Shown here: positions 20,001 to 32,500 of the stretch, piece by piece
Numbering within the stretch: the stretch's first letter is position 1
Layout of the letters: each line of letters begins with the position of its first letter
Origin: Oscarella lobularis
Taxonomy: Eukaryota > Porifera > Homoscleromorpha > Homosclerophorida > Oscarellidae
Assembly (NCBI RefSeq): GCF_947507565.1
Contig: NC_089179.1
Location: 3,055,747 to 3,119,746 of the forward strand
Length of the DNA stretch: 64,000 bases
Direction: 5' to 3'
The notes under the pieces: generated by a model
What the model saw: the letters and a program-made list of their open reading frames with translations, nothing else
Told to the model about the DNA's origin: nothing
Database searches by the model: none
Position numbers and translations under genes: made by a program

Positions 20001-21560
20001 TATATACCTTCGTCGAATTAAATTTCGTCACTTTTAATTAAACAGCGACGTATTTACATTATATAAACTCTTGTTGTGTTACTGAATATTTTGCCGCTGA
20101 TCGATGTTAACAAATTGTGCGAAAGATCTCTAAAATCCAGAAGAATTTGGTATAGCAGCTATGTTTCATTCAAGTATTTGTTTTACATCATATGCCACAG
20201 CATATTTATAGACAGCAGCGTTCCTGGTTTCAGATGTGTAATTAAATTATATTCGAGATGTCTATATGAGGCAGGACCACTTCAGTTATTGTCATACTGT
20301 ATATGTGTATGGACGACTAACAGATTCGTAAGTTTAGGCAAAGAAGCAAAAGCATCTGATGCTATTTCGAATATGGAATTGTTTTGTATACCTCTAAGAT
20401 AAAACATTTGACTATGATAGGCTCTACCTTTAATGAATCTTTTACAGATAGGTCAAACACTCGAGTTTTAGCACATGACTTGGCAATTTAGTGATCTTGT
20501 TATTTCCGATGTTCCTAGAACCAACAAGGTATTAAATCTTGTATATGCAAGCTTACTGAACAACTAAATTCTTACAGTAATAAAACGTTTGAACAATTTC
20601 CAACGTTGGAAAAAGCGGCCTTAGCAGGAAGACGGCGAAGTTCGTTGTAATTCAAGTGACTAAGCAAATTATTTCTAATCAATAATTAAAAAATAGCACA
20701 GCTTGTACAGTTCTTGAAGCGACGTCAGGTTTCGAAAGCACCCTTCTTCTATTTCACGTACGTTACTTCTTCCCAACCGTCTGTGTAAAGGAGAATGCAG
20801 TTGCAAACTACAGTGTCCGTATATAAGATAGACACTGGTATAAAGTCCCAAACATTTTGTAGAGAGCTGGAAAGTCTTTAAAAAGGCCTTTTGGAAGCGT
20901 TGTAAAGTTACAACCTTCGAAATATCTAAAAATAGCTAATTTAATTAAGAAATAACATAACTAAGTTTTATTCATAAAACTAGACTTACAGCTCTTGTAA
21001 AGAAGAGTACGTGTACGTTGAATCAAAGATGTTCGCAACGTCAAAAAATGAGGGATTCCAGCTAAGATCTCTAGAACCGCCAAATGACTTGATTATTGAT
21101 AATTTGCACACAACTTAAATTCAAGTTTACATTATTCTAAGAGTTTTCGGCGCTACAAACGCTGTTTGTAGTTTGTTTTTGTGTCCCGCGCTGCAAGAAA
21201 TAAAGTATTTGCCTTGCAGAAACGAGGAAATAATCTTGCATGTATGTTAGGTTTTTGAAGTGGAGAAAGTAATTTCGATCGATGTGCTTGACGGCATTGC
21301 AGCTAAAGTTGCTGCACCGAAATTGAAAACGAAGGTGAGCCTAAACGCCAAAGGAGCTAAGCTTACAATGATGTTGCTTCCGCTGGAAACAAAGAGTTCA
21401 AAGGCAACAAATGAAGTCTGGGAGTCCTTAAGCTGCAATCGATGCTCATACTAAAGCCTTCGTTGCTCGAAATACACCGGCAAACATTGCAGCCGGGAAA
21501 TGTTTCACTGATGCTTGCAGCCGTCGCCGACAATAGTCCTACTAACAGAATCCAGCTCAT
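17013..21560 (-). CDS. R1: LRR / ephrin-receptor-like Cys-rich / nine-TM receptor
   Basis: Multi-exon gene. Exon 1 (21367-21560) starts at the ATG opening MSWILLVGLLSATAASIS (signal peptide) and carries an LRR N-terminal cap (CNVCRC...CSLRTPRLHLLP). Many short LRR exons follow to about 19.55 kb (e.g. NLIGNRISDIEDNALTSLET). Then come a cap/Cys-rich exon (18962-about 19250), a large exon (17160-18899) and a last exon (17013-17107). Cys-rich motifs GTFVDPESAPG and CPRGTDRS are GCC2/GCC3 or ephrin-receptor-like. I count nine membrane spans from LQILGLLLLLGALAGVL to the last, which is split by an intron (LLFFA|VIVFTLIVE). The large exon's apparent stop is not the end: GCAG|gttag is a donor, and the last exon adds V-IVFTLIVE...KPVHEET. 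Plasma-membrane pattern sensing is likely; ligand and signalling are unknown. Divergent from M1, 217 bp away. Confidence 0.75.
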
Positions 21561-21777
21561 CAGAACAAAGAAAAAAGTGAGGTGAGTTCGCGAGGGTTCG
21601 TTGCTTTATGCATTAGGGAATAGCCCCTCGTTATCTAATTTCATTTCCCGGGTTAACTCTTTTCACAGCATTTCTATATAGAGAGATTCTATTTCATAAT
21701 AATTGAAAATTGAAAGAGCGAGAGAGATAAGGTCACTTGAGAGTCTGAACTTTCATCAGTGGCACTTCCTTGCGCGG
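21561..21777. promoter_or_regulatory. Divergent promoter between R1 and M1
   Basis: 217 bp separate the two start codons, which point in opposite directions. The segment has a ctatatag tract (21667-21675) also seen in the R2/M2 spacer. So short a spacer implies a shared bidirectional promoter; expression data would be needed to prove it. Confidence 0.5.
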
Positions 21778-22609
21778 ATGATTGAGAGCGTGATCGTTGC
21801 GCGTGTCTGTTTGATTATCATTGCGCTCGAAGCTACGGCAGCTGGGTCGTTTTCTGGTTACAATTTAAGTTGCAATCAGTACGTTTGCTTGAAGCCATGT
21901 GGTGAGGTGACATCGACGTTTAGGTAGCCGCTTATTCTACGTTTTAGCTAACATAAGCAAAGAAATACAATACTTTAATGCAACTTTTGAGATAACGACA
22001 GACGCAATCTCCGCTTTCTTGATTGGGATGCCTAGTAAGTACCGTAACGTGGTATAGCAGCGTACAAATCGATTTTGTAGCTACAAATCTAACTGATGTA
22101 ACACTGCAGCTAGAAACGTTTGCTGTTATACGGCCAAGAAAACGTTTTCATTGCACTTCACGCGAGTTCGTTTGCCGTGGCAGTGTTGAATCTTATGAGA
22201 ATGTTCCTTGTCCTATTCAAGCATTTCGTAAGTAGACTAACCACACGTGGCTAAAGTAAAGCTTCTTTGCCAAATTTGTTGCAATCAAAAAGCATTATTA
22301 GAGCCAGTAGTGTATGAGGCTTATTGGAGTAGAGAAGACCTTATGGAAAAACAAAAGATCGTTGTGAGTCTAATGCCTACAAAAGATGGGTAATTTATTA
22401 TTTAGTTGTGACAGGTTGATGCGCATGCGATTTTTAAAATGATAAATGCTCAAGGAAACGTCATTGCTTGTATCAAAGTTGCAATGGGAAAGACAAAGCC
22501 TTTCAGTTTAGAAGCAGACAAGGACGACGAGGAGAGCCTTTTCACTTTCAGTCAGAGTGCTAAAAGAAAGATTAGGCGAAGAAAGCGGACATCAGTTTGC
22601 CATTTGTAA
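21778..22609 (+). CDS. M1: small secreted protein, candidate ML (MD-2/NPC2-like) domain
   Basis: Five exons, all in phase: 21778-21901, 21948-22034, 22081-22227, 22302-22363, 22415-22609 (204 aa). A signal peptide (MIESVIVARVCLIIIALEAT) leads, then GSFSGYNLSC...CLKPCG. A beta-rich middle has a paired-Cys stretch FHC...FVC followed by CPI, then YEAYW, and a late strand with one Cys (FKMINAQGNVIACIKV). Spacing of the Cys pairs, CPI, and the strand ending in xxC recall the ML lipid-binding fold, but similarity is weak and no lookup was possible. The C-terminus is polybasic (KRKIRRRKR) with a furin-like site, leaving a short Cys-containing end (TSVCHL). Start chosen because it begins the signal peptide and aligns with M2 and M3. 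Probably a secreted lipid-binding partner of its divergent receptor. Confidence 0.6.
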
Positions 22610-23530
22610 TCGTGTCAAACTTTGACATGGTTTGACGGACAAAAATCGCTTTGGTATTGTGCTTCAAGTTGCTCAGTTGAAATATCTTTTTTGATGTGTT
22701 TGAAAGTAGAGTGAAGGTAATATATAATAAGCGGCGGATAGAGAGGGTAGAGATAGAAGCTAGCATGCATGCTTTGACCTGACCGGTGTGTGTATAGGGA
22801 GAGAGGATGAACAGCTGGTGATACCAGTTTAGATCATTTAGATAATTTAGAAGGTTTGAAAACTTCTTGAAACCAAAACTTTTACAAAGGCAATTATTGA
22901 AACCAATCTAAGCTTTTGGTATCAGGTAGAAACGTGCAACAGCGCATGAAAAAACGTAAAATGATACTACTTAGAGCTGTCCTCACCGCGTCAAGGGAAT
23001 CTGAGAATCAGGAAAAGTGGGTTTGTAGAAAGTACAGTAACTGATGGATATACGGGAGTTCGGAGGGCTTCTTGCAGAAGTGGCAGTCGTTGAGTCTCGC
23101 CAATCGGTGTCGCTAGTGGCAATGACGTGGTACCTAAGAGTGTTTACGACGATTTCGGTTGTCCTTTGCAGTCCTGAAGGATCGACAGTCGAAGCGAAGA
23201 CCATTCTGTCTTGATTCGTGGGGTTACATTCGAATTTGTCTTTAGCCTTGCGCCTAGGACACCTGATGCCCTGTGTAGAAGGCAGATCGAAGGTATTGCT
23301 ACGTAAAACTGCACTGCACTCTTGCCTCTACTAGATCTAGTATCGAAATGAGAGGAAAAGTATTCAATTTTCTATTCACTGTAATTAGAACTGGGGCGGG
23401 TGCAGCAACAAGGGATTGCTAATGTTTTTGTGAGGGCCTCCAACTTGACGCATGTAGCCGTGAACGTGCACTGCTGTGAATAGAGGAAAACTATATATCG
23501 TCAAGCTCGTCAGTTTTATTCATCAATCAA
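22610..23530. other. Convergent spacer between M1 and R2, with a repeated block
   Basis: No gene is recognised. The block at about 22980-23310 (gggaatctgagaatcagg, gggtttgtagaaagta, tggtacctaagag, gacgat, cctgtgtagaaggcagatcg) recurs at 35225-35480 after M3. It therefore belongs to the duplicated unit. Confidence 0.5.
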
Positions 23531-26500
23531 TCAGCATTTGTCCGGGAAGCAGAAGCAAGAAATGTAAGTGCACGTTTTCCTTTCCTTCACGTTTAATTCT
23601 TCCGCGTTTTTTGACCCACTTTTTCTAAAGCAGCGAAACTCAGCAATAAGAGTCAAGATGATCACTGCGGAACTGAAATTAGAAGGGATTACTTTCCAAG
23701 GAAGTCTAACCTGCAACAAAGAGCAGATAAACGCTGTTGGCAACGGTGACAATGCCGCTAAACGTCTTCTGATCAACCAGACTATTGTAACCAGGATCCT
23801 TTTTGTCTCTGAATGAAAGCAGAACGAGCGTACCCATCATCAGATTAGTTGATATGACGCTGAGAGCAATGAGTTGCATCCAGTGTTCAAATCGTCGTCG
23901 AACAGGCTGTAGCTGCGCGTGAAGCACTAGAAATAGAGTCGCGAGTAGCGTTGCTAAGGCGATTCCAGAATGACTTTGTTTTCCGAAGAATCCTATACCG
24001 ACTGTAAGAACCATTTTTCTTCCGATCTCAACCATTTCCCAGTACCAAAATTGGTCTTTGTAATTACTGTCGAGGAATTGAATGCTCGTCAGAAAATCGC
24101 TTCTCAATGATAGAGGCTTGAACATGTGCGCTGTGAGCCCTTCACGTCTCTTGAGTTTTAGAGCCGTGAAGAGAAGTAAAGGCAGGATGACAACGTAAAG
24201 TATGAGTACCGTGCATATAACCCACAAGGCATTAGATGTGGAATAGATACATGGAACGCTGTAGTCCGCCTTTAGAAGCCACCTGCAGTATTTGTCAGAG
24301 TCAGTCCCATTAGATTGTCGAAGACATATCTTAGTACACGCCCATTCCTTATATGGTACGGTAGCCAGTATGGAAGTGGCCGTTGAAGGATAGCATATAA
24401 ACAAGATCCACCAACTGTTTGTCATGCAAGACGTTCTCACTTCAGATATCTTTCTCTTGATTACTGCATGTCCACCTCTGTAGGAGAATAGAAAGTGATT
24501 TCTCGTCGCTTTATAGTATCCCCATACGAGCAGAAGGAGAATGAATTGAATTGAGAACTTTATGATTGGAAGCATCAGAGCATTGAATCTTAGTTTCTCG
24601 TGTAGGCACGCAGGCTTAGCGACCGCTAGCACATTCAGCTCAATCATCTTGGCAAAATTTCCCAACGAAAGAAGAGCTTCTGGCCAAGGTACGTATGTGA
24701 GAGCGTCAAAAACCACGGACATAACCTGGATAAATCCGACTGTAATCTTTAGAACAGAACTAATTTTTTTGACAATATCGTCGTTCTTTTTGCGTTTGAG
24801 TTTACCAATGACGTACAGCACACCGACTAAAATGCCCAGGAGAAGGAGCAAACCAAGAAACTGAAGTCCAGTTCGCCACTTCTGAGGACATCGATGACAC
24901 CTCTGAAACCACGAATAATAGCCTTCGCTGCATTGTCCGCACAGCGTCCCCCAGTATCCAGAAGTGCACATCTCACTGCTAAGAATTCGCGTTGACTTTT
25001 CGTTTCGGCAACTTTCATTGATTGGACAACGATGCATCATAGGTATGAAGCCGTCATACTTTGTGGACGTGTTTGAATACTTCTCGCTCTTGTTCATAAG
25101 ATTTTTCGCGAAGCTAACGTATTGATTTTCGTTGGCTATGCTATCGTTGTCGGCGTCATCCCATCGTTTCCAACTCCACCAGAATCCTTGAGCAACGCTG
25201 AGGTAATCATCTCGGCAGTTCATGCCGAGACGAGTGTCGCACATATAGCAAGGACCGAATCGTTGCGTACGATAGTGATTTGTCAAGCAGTTGCATGCTC
25301 GATATCCCGCGTGTACGCTTCGATCTGTTCCTCTGGGACACACCTTGCAATCTTCGGCCGCTTTTCCGGGAGCCGATTCCGGGTCGACGAAGGTACCGTT
25401 GACGCACTTTTTACAGTCTTTCTTTCCTCTTTTGTCTTGGTAGTATCCACCTGCGGTAAAAAGGGGTATTATTTGCATGGAGGTTTCGTTATGCTAGAAC
25501 CTGGTGGGCAGTTTACGCAGAGCGAAGAGGCGTCTGATTTGCTTAGGAGTACTATAACAGATTTGGTACCAGGAACACACTGACTGCAGGTATACAAACG
25601 ACTGCCTTCTTTTTGGACTGACTTTCTGCAAACGTATTTTCCGCTCTCTATTAAAGGAACGGCTGAAGTTCTTAATATTGAGAATTTGACATCAGTCTCC
25701 TCGATGCAATGCCTAGAACAGAATTATAGCGCAAGGTACACGTTAGTTATATCGCTAAACTCTTTACAAATGAGCTGCAGGCTCCGTTATTGGAATCACT
25801 GCAAGTCTACTGCAGTTTAGAAACCTAGTCAGCTGGATTAGTTGTTGTTAATTGAGCAAATTTTAGAATACATTTCAACTTCTTTTGTTTTGTTTGAGAG
25901 AAGCAACGCCCTTCGACTTACCCTTGTAAGAGGATTTTCTTGTAACGATCTAAGAGAGGGAAACGTAGTGGGGCATCATGGCATTCATGCAGGTTGTATA
26001 AATCTCCGCTTTAAGTACATTGTCTGGATGTCTTCCAGCGAGACAAAGGAGTTTTCTTCAACTCGAGAAATTCTGTTGTTCATGAGATTACTGGCACAAT
26101 GCGGAATACATAGACATGTAAGCTCTCGTCTTTTTTACGCAATCGTACTTACAGATTTTTCAGACGTGAAAGGCCCCTAAAGGTTGACGATCTAATTGTC
26201 GTCAAGAGATTATAAAAGCAATATCTAAAGAAAACGTTGACTTGGGTACTGAATAGTACATATAGGTTTACAGGTTTTGGATGAGCGTTTGATGGGACAG
26301 AGTGTCTGGAATACTTGTCAGGAGGTTTTCGCTAATGTCTCTGGAAATCATCAATATTATTCACGTACTTTGTAAGTATGCATATAAAGCGTACAGAGTT
26401 TCCAAAATAGTGATTCGAGTGAAAAACGACGGTTTGATGTTCGTAATATTGTTGTTCGTTATAAAACTTTCATGCGAAGGTAAATTTAGTTTACACATTT

Positions 26501-28004
26501 ACATGTATGGCGCAACGTTATTACATTTCATTGACTACCGTTCCAGTCCTGAATAGCTTGCCGCTGATTGTTGTAAGAAAATTGAAGGAAAGATTTCTGA
26601 AAAGAAGAGAGAATTCGAAAGTTGGATATTGTCTTTTTATTTGAAAATCTTTCTCGCACATGCGTTTGAAGAAGGTGTTTGAAGACAGCGTTGCTTCTTT
26701 CAAATGTCTAATCGAATTGTTGTAGAGATTTCTATGTCAAAGAGCGTTTGTCAAACGTCAATTTTCAGCCTTTGCAACTAACAGGTAAGTAAGGAGGGGC
26801 AAAGACGCAAAAGCGTCAGACTCAATTTTTGATATTGAATTGTGGCTAAAAAACCTAAAACACAAGTAATTTAATTATCCCAATTTTTACTTCATTTTAA
26901 ATTTTGTACACTTCGGCTAAACATCGAACTTTTAGCACGCGACTTTGCAATGTTGCGATTTTGTTATAGCTCAAATCCCTAATATCAAGTTATTATTTTT
27001 ATTTGGGTACCGGTATGCAATGGCTGTCTTACAGAGAAAGTGAATCGTCACACGAACCAATGTTGACAAATGCGTCAGAGGATATACAACAAATTTTGTT
27101 GTTTTGCATGTAACTAATTAAATTCGAACCTGAATAATTCTTTTTAGAATTATCTATTACAACAGGCATACAGTGTGGTAAGAGATGTTAGATTTTGAAA
27201 ACATCCTCTTTCTATTTCGTGTAGGTTGCTGTTTGACATGTCTCTATGTGAGATAAATATCAGGCTAATCGAGCGTGGCTATCATAATCAAACATTTGGC
27301 GAAGAAGTGGCATGTTTTTTAGGAAACCCCTTGGCAGCGTTGTCAAATTGCAACCCTCAAGTCTTCTAGTTTAAGAGAAGTTGACCAAATAATTTAATTT
27401 ATAGTAATAAATTCTGATTTACATCGTGTCTAGGGATTGATACGAATAGGTTGTCTCAAACAACTCCGTGACGTCAGAAAGCAAAACATTTTTGCTAAGA
27501 TCTCTACAAAATAGGTGGCTTAGACGTTTATCAGAGAATAATACGTTAACTGTGTGATAATTTTACATGCTTATAACTGTTGGTGGCACTACGAAGGCTC
27601 TTCGTAAATTGTTACGTGTTCCAAATCTGTAAAATAATTACTCAATTTCATAAGGAAGAACTCCTACTTGCATTTTTTGCAAGTTCTTGAAACGGAGAAA
27701 GTAATTGCGATTGATTTGCGCAATTAGGTTGCCACTGAAATCGCTGCACCCGATGAAAAATTGAAAGCGAAAGTTAGGCTGTAAGCGCAATTTGATTCAG
27801 TTACAATGTTTGGGCTTCTGAAGGAAACGAGGAGTTCGAGGGCAAGTAACGGAGTTTGGGATTTCTTGCACTGCAGTTTATGGTGAGTCCTTCGTCGTTT
27901 CGGCTGCACACGCAAACACTGCTGCAACCAAAATAGTTTTCTCTGACAAAGGCACTGTTTGCCGAAATCGCCAGCAGTATGGCTAACGCTTGAAGCCAGA
28001 GCAT
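23531..28004 (-). CDS. R2: LRR / ephrin-receptor-like Cys-rich / nine-TM receptor
   Basis: Same plan as R1. Exon 1 (27805-28004) opens with MLWLQALAILLAISANSAF and an LRR cap (CSSVCVC...NCSARNPKLRYLP). An ATG 24 nt upstream (MTFSRRTR...) is in frame, but 28004 aligns with R1 and R3. LRR exons follow to about 25.8 kb, then the Cys-rich exon (about 25502-25712, ending CVNCPPG), the large exon 23711-25450 with Cys-rich motifs and TM1-TM8, and a last exon 23531-23664. The last exon differs from R1 and R3: after IILTLIAEF it continues RCFRKSGSKNAEELNVKE and ends CFCFPDKC, giving a longer, Cys-rich cytoplasmic tail with a distinct 3' end. The TM core is otherwise nearly identical to R3. Divergent from M2 with 165 bp between starts. 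Confidence 0.75.
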
Positions 28005-28169
28005 TCGTGTACGACGAGAAAAGGTCATGAGATATGCAATTGCGTGCCTGAGTTTGCTAGATATATCTAAGTTGCAGCTATATAGGTATAGTCCCTCTTT
28101 CTCGCTTTCGGAATTACGAGATCTCTTTTTATAGCTTATCACAGGTGGAGATTCATTTTGCACGTTTCA
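28005..28169. promoter_or_regulatory. Divergent promoter between R2 and M2
   Basis: 165 bp between opposing start codons, with ctatataggtata near 28078 and atatatct near 28063. Position and spacing match the R1/M1 and R3/M3 spacers, though the sequences are diverged. Confidence 0.5.
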
Positions 28170-29059
28170 ATGATCGGAGTCACTAGCATCATCTTTGCGA
28201 TCGTCCAGTTTCTCGGTGCCACTGTGTTTCAAATTGTTGCAACGGGGAATTTCTCTGGCTACGTTTTGCCTCAATGTAGTCCGTTTCTGTGCTTCAAGCC
28301 GTGTGGTAAGGAAGATCAGAGATCCCTTTCGAGTAGTATTTTAACACTTTGGAATCAGCCAATTTAGGTACAGAACTTCAATACATCAACGTAACTTTTA
28401 GTAAGTTGCCACGCTTCGAAGGCTACCGTCTCGCTCTAACAATTCAGCCAAGCAAGTTCATACGGTAGCAGTAGTATGTATAGGTACTTAATAAGTATTC
28501 TTTCTTTTCTAGCAACAAGTCTGACTGATGTAGCACTATCCGCTGGGATCTTTGGTGTTATCTTGCCAGGAATACGCATACATTGCGGTGTAAAAGATTA
28601 CCTGTGCCACGACAAGGCTAACTCTTGGGAGAACAAACGTTGCCCCATTCCGGCATTTCGTAAGTACTAATTTTTTGTAAGGTACCCTGGATGCCGTAAA
28701 TTAGTTGAATGTAGAGCCAACGTCATATGAAACGGCATTGGACGAGGATGACCTTATGGGTGACTTTGAGAACCTTGTGAGTTTAATTAAAACAGTAGAA
28801 TCGGCTGCATATTCACCGATCTTAGTATTACTAACGTTGAGTGCAGTTAGGTGCAAACGCTACTTTCAAATTGATAAACGCAAAGGGCGTTACCCTTGCT
28901 TGCGTCAACGCTGTTGTCACGAGGGCTAAACCTGTCATTCCAAAAGAAGACGAACACATTCTTATTGGTGGCCGTGGAAGCTCTGAAAGACGAAACCGAA
29001 AGAAACGATGGTTCAATCATGCAATTTGCAACCGCGTGGTGCACGATATGATTACGTAA
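28170..29059 (+). CDS. M2: small secreted protein, candidate ML domain
   Basis: Five exons: 28170-28305, 28368-28451, 28513-28659, 28715-28776, 28847-29059 (213 aa). Exons 3 and 4 are exactly as long as in M1 and M3 (147 and 62 nt), and all split phases agree. Intron 2 starts with a GC donor (a|gcaagt). Signal peptide MIGVTSIIFAIVQFLGAT; then GNFSGY...CFKPCG, LQYINVTF, GYRLALTIQP, IHCGVKDYLC, RCPIPAF, FKLINAKGVTLACVNAVV. The C-terminus has RRNRKKRW with a furin-like RKKR and a one-Cys terminal peptide (HAICNRV). The order strand-C-strand-CPI-strand-C is what I use to suggest an ML-type lipid-binding fold; an unrelated secreted beta-sandwich is the alternative. Confidence 0.6.
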
Positions 29060-29529
29060 TAGGAAATGCAATGTGATTGGCTCTCTTTCAACGTTGAGTG
29101 GAAACCTCAGAGAAAGTTCCTGTGTGTGCATTGTAGCTGCAAAATAAATTTGATTAGCTGATGGAAACCGAAAACGCCCACTTACGGTGCTTGCAAGAGT
29201 TCCCGGCTGTTTTTTGCTTCCGTAGAGTCGAAATCGTGTTGAATCACGGATTTTAGAGGAGACTCGCGAGTGGCAGTGAGTTCATCTCATGCCCGACCGT
29301 GTTTTTGATGAGCTTGGTTGTCCACTGATCGTTCTGAAGGAAAAGGAGTCGAACCGAAAGATTGCTCTGATCGCGGACTCGGAGCGAAGAAACTGAGGTA
29401 TTTCTGCGTCCATTACGGGTCGCCAAGAGTAGCTGGCGCAAGATCTAAGCGTCCTCCTCGTAGAGGCCCCGATAGAGGGTTCACGGAGTTTATTTTGTAA
29501 AAGGAAACATGTAGGAACAATGAAGTCGT
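29060..29529. other. Convergent spacer between M2 and R3
   Basis: 470 bp with no gene seen. Its left half (attggctctctttcaacgtt) is shared with the flank of M0, and its right half with the 3' flank of R1, as expected if M-R is the duplicated junction. Confidence 0.5.
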
Positions 29530-32500
29530 CTACGTTTCTTCGTGCACAGTTTTTCGACCTCTGTAGCAGCAAAACGTAGCCACAATTTGCTTTCTCGTTT
29601 CCACGACAAGAGAGAAGACAATTACTGCAATTATTAATTAAAAAATTAGAATGGCGATTAGGCATACGAAATCTAACCTGCAACGAAAAGCAGATAAAAG
29701 GCGTTGGCCGCAACGACAATGCCGCTGAACGTTTTTTGATCGACGAGACTATTATAGCCAGGATCCCTTTTGTCTCTGAATGAAAGCAGAACGAGTGCAC
29801 CCATCATCAGATTAGTCAATATGGCGCTGAGAGCAACGAGTTGGATCCAGTGTCCAAATCGTCGTCGAACAGGCTGCAGCTGCGCGTGAAGCACTAGAAA
29901 TAGAGTCGCGAGTAGCGTTGCTAAGGCGATTCCAGAATGACTTTGGTTTCCAAAGAAACCCATACCGACCGTGAGAACCATTTTTCTTCCGATCTCCACC
30001 ATTTCCCAGTACCAAAATTGGTCTTTGTAATTACTGTCGAGAAATTGAATGCTCGTCAGAAAATCGCTTCTTAATGATAGAGGCTTGAACTTGTGCGCTG
30101 TGAGACCTTCACGTCTCTTGAGTTTTAGAGCCATTAAGAGAAGTAAAGGCAGGACGACAACGTAAAGTATGAGTACCGTGCATGTAACCCACAAGGCAGT
30201 AGATGTAGAATAGATACATGGAACGCTGTAGTCCGCCTTTAGAAGCCACCTGCAGTATTTGTCAGAGTCAGTTCCATAATTAGATTGTCGAAGACAGATC
30301 TTAGTACACGTCCATTCCTTATATGGTACGGTAGCCAGTATGGAAGTGGCCGTTGAAGGATAGCACATAAACAAGATCCACCAACTGTTTGTCATGCAAG
30401 ACGTTCTCACTTCAGATATCTTTCTCTTGATTGCTGCATGTCCACCTCTGTAGGAGCATATAAAGTGATTTCTCGTCGCTTTATAGTATCCCCATATGAG
30501 CAGAAGGAGAATGACTTGAATTGAGAACTTTATGATTGGAAGCATCAGAGCATTGAATCTTAGTTTCTCGTGTAGGCACGCAGGCGTAGCGACGGCGAGC
30601 ACATTCAGCTCAATCATCTTGGCAAAATTTCCCAACGAAAGAAGAGCTTCTGGCCAAGGTACGTACGTGAGAGCGTCAAAAACCACGGACATAACCTGGA
30701 TAAATCCGACTGTAATCTTTAGAACAGAACTGATTTGGTTGACAAGATCGTCGTTCTTTTTGCGTTTGAGTTTACCAATGACGTGCAGCACACCGGCTAA
30801 AGCGCCCAGGAGAAGGAGCAAACCAAGAAACTGAAATCCAGTTCGCCACTTCTGAGGGCACTTATGACACCGCTGAAACCACGAATAATAACCGTCACGA
30901 CATTGTCCGCACAGCGTTCCCCAGTATCCCACACTGCACATCTTACTGCTACGAACCCGCATCGGCGTTTCACTTCGGCAACTTTCATTGATTGGACAGC
31001 GATGTATCATAGGTATGAAGCCGTCATACTTTGTGGACGTCTTTGGATACTCCTCGCTCTTGTTCATAAGATTTTTCACGAAGCTAACGTATTGATTCTC
31101 GTCGGCTATGCTATTGTTGTCAGCGTCATCCCATCGTTTCCAACTCCACCAGAAACCTTGAGCAACGCTAAGGTAGTCATCTCGGCAACTCATGCCGAAC
31201 CAAGAGTAGCACACGTAGCAAGGGCCAAATCGTTGCATTCGATAGTGATTCTTCAAACAGTTACACGCTCGATATCCCGCGTGTACGCTACGATCTGTTC
31301 CTCTGGGACACACCTTGCAATCTTCAGCTGCTTTTCCGGGAGCCGACTCCGGATTGACGAAGGTACCGTTGACGCACTTTTTACAGTCTTTCTGGCCCCT
31401 TTGGTCTTGGTAATACCCGCCTATAGCGTACATATCAATCACATCTTATAGATTTCAGATCTGCCTGTATCGTACCGACCTGGCGGGCAGCCTATGCATT
31501 GTGAAAAGCTGTATGTGGGCTTGATGACGGCTACAGATAGAGTGCCCCGGGCACACTGACTGCATTCGTAGTTATTAGAGGTGCGTTGCTTGAGACGCTT
31601 TCTGCAGACGTATCCCCTTCTTTGGATCAGAGAATGAGCTGTCGGATGTGCTATGGTAAATTTACTATTAGTTTTGTCGACGCAATGCCTAAATACATGG
31701 AGTGCGGTTGAGTTATATATGCGAGTGTAAAGAACATGCATGCAGTCTCACAAACGAGTCGAGGTTTCAGTAGTAGGAATCACTTCTAATCCACTACAGT
31801 TCAAGTACCTGCAAGAAATATTTTATCACTTTTGTTTTGCTTCAAAAACGTATACAGTCATTCTACATCTCAGCGCTCTTTGTTTTGTCGGAGAGAAGCA
31901 AGGCTCCTTGAGAAGCGTTTGTCAAAGGATTCTTTTGCAGGTATCTATGACAGCAATTTACTTAGATTACAAATAAACCGATCAATGTTTATAAACATAG
32001 TCTTAATTCTTTTTAGCGAACAGAAGGCGCAGTCTTCAAGATGTGAGATTCTGTTGTGCATGAGATTACTGAGAATGAAATCGTACGTCTTATTTATAGC
32101 TCGATTATTTAAAGTGGGTTATTGCGCTTACAGTACTACTAGACTCCGAAGATTCGCAAGTGTTGACTGCCTAATTACTTCTAAATGATTGTACAAGCAA
32201 TATCTAGAAAAAGCAATTTGGAGAAAGCAGCAACACGCGTTTGTTATTGATTACAGGTTTTGAAGAAACTTTTGATGAGATAGGGTGTCTGGAATACTTG
32301 TCAAGCGGTTTTCCTCAAGGCTTCTAGGTTAATACGTACACGTGCATAGATAGTACACTCTGTGAGTTAAGACATACAGTGTTCCTATAATAGTGACTTG
32401 AGTAAAAAACGACGGTTCAATAGTTGTGAGTCTATTAGCTCCTATGTGCCTTTCAAATTACAGTTAATATACAATTAACCCGTAGCGCCGCATTTTACAT

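Noticed and set aside
17155-31442. Large receptor exons taken as complete genes of 545-590 aa
   Set aside because: Their apparent stop lies inside a GCAG|gttag donor; a downstream exon completes the last TM segment, and LRR exons lie upstream.
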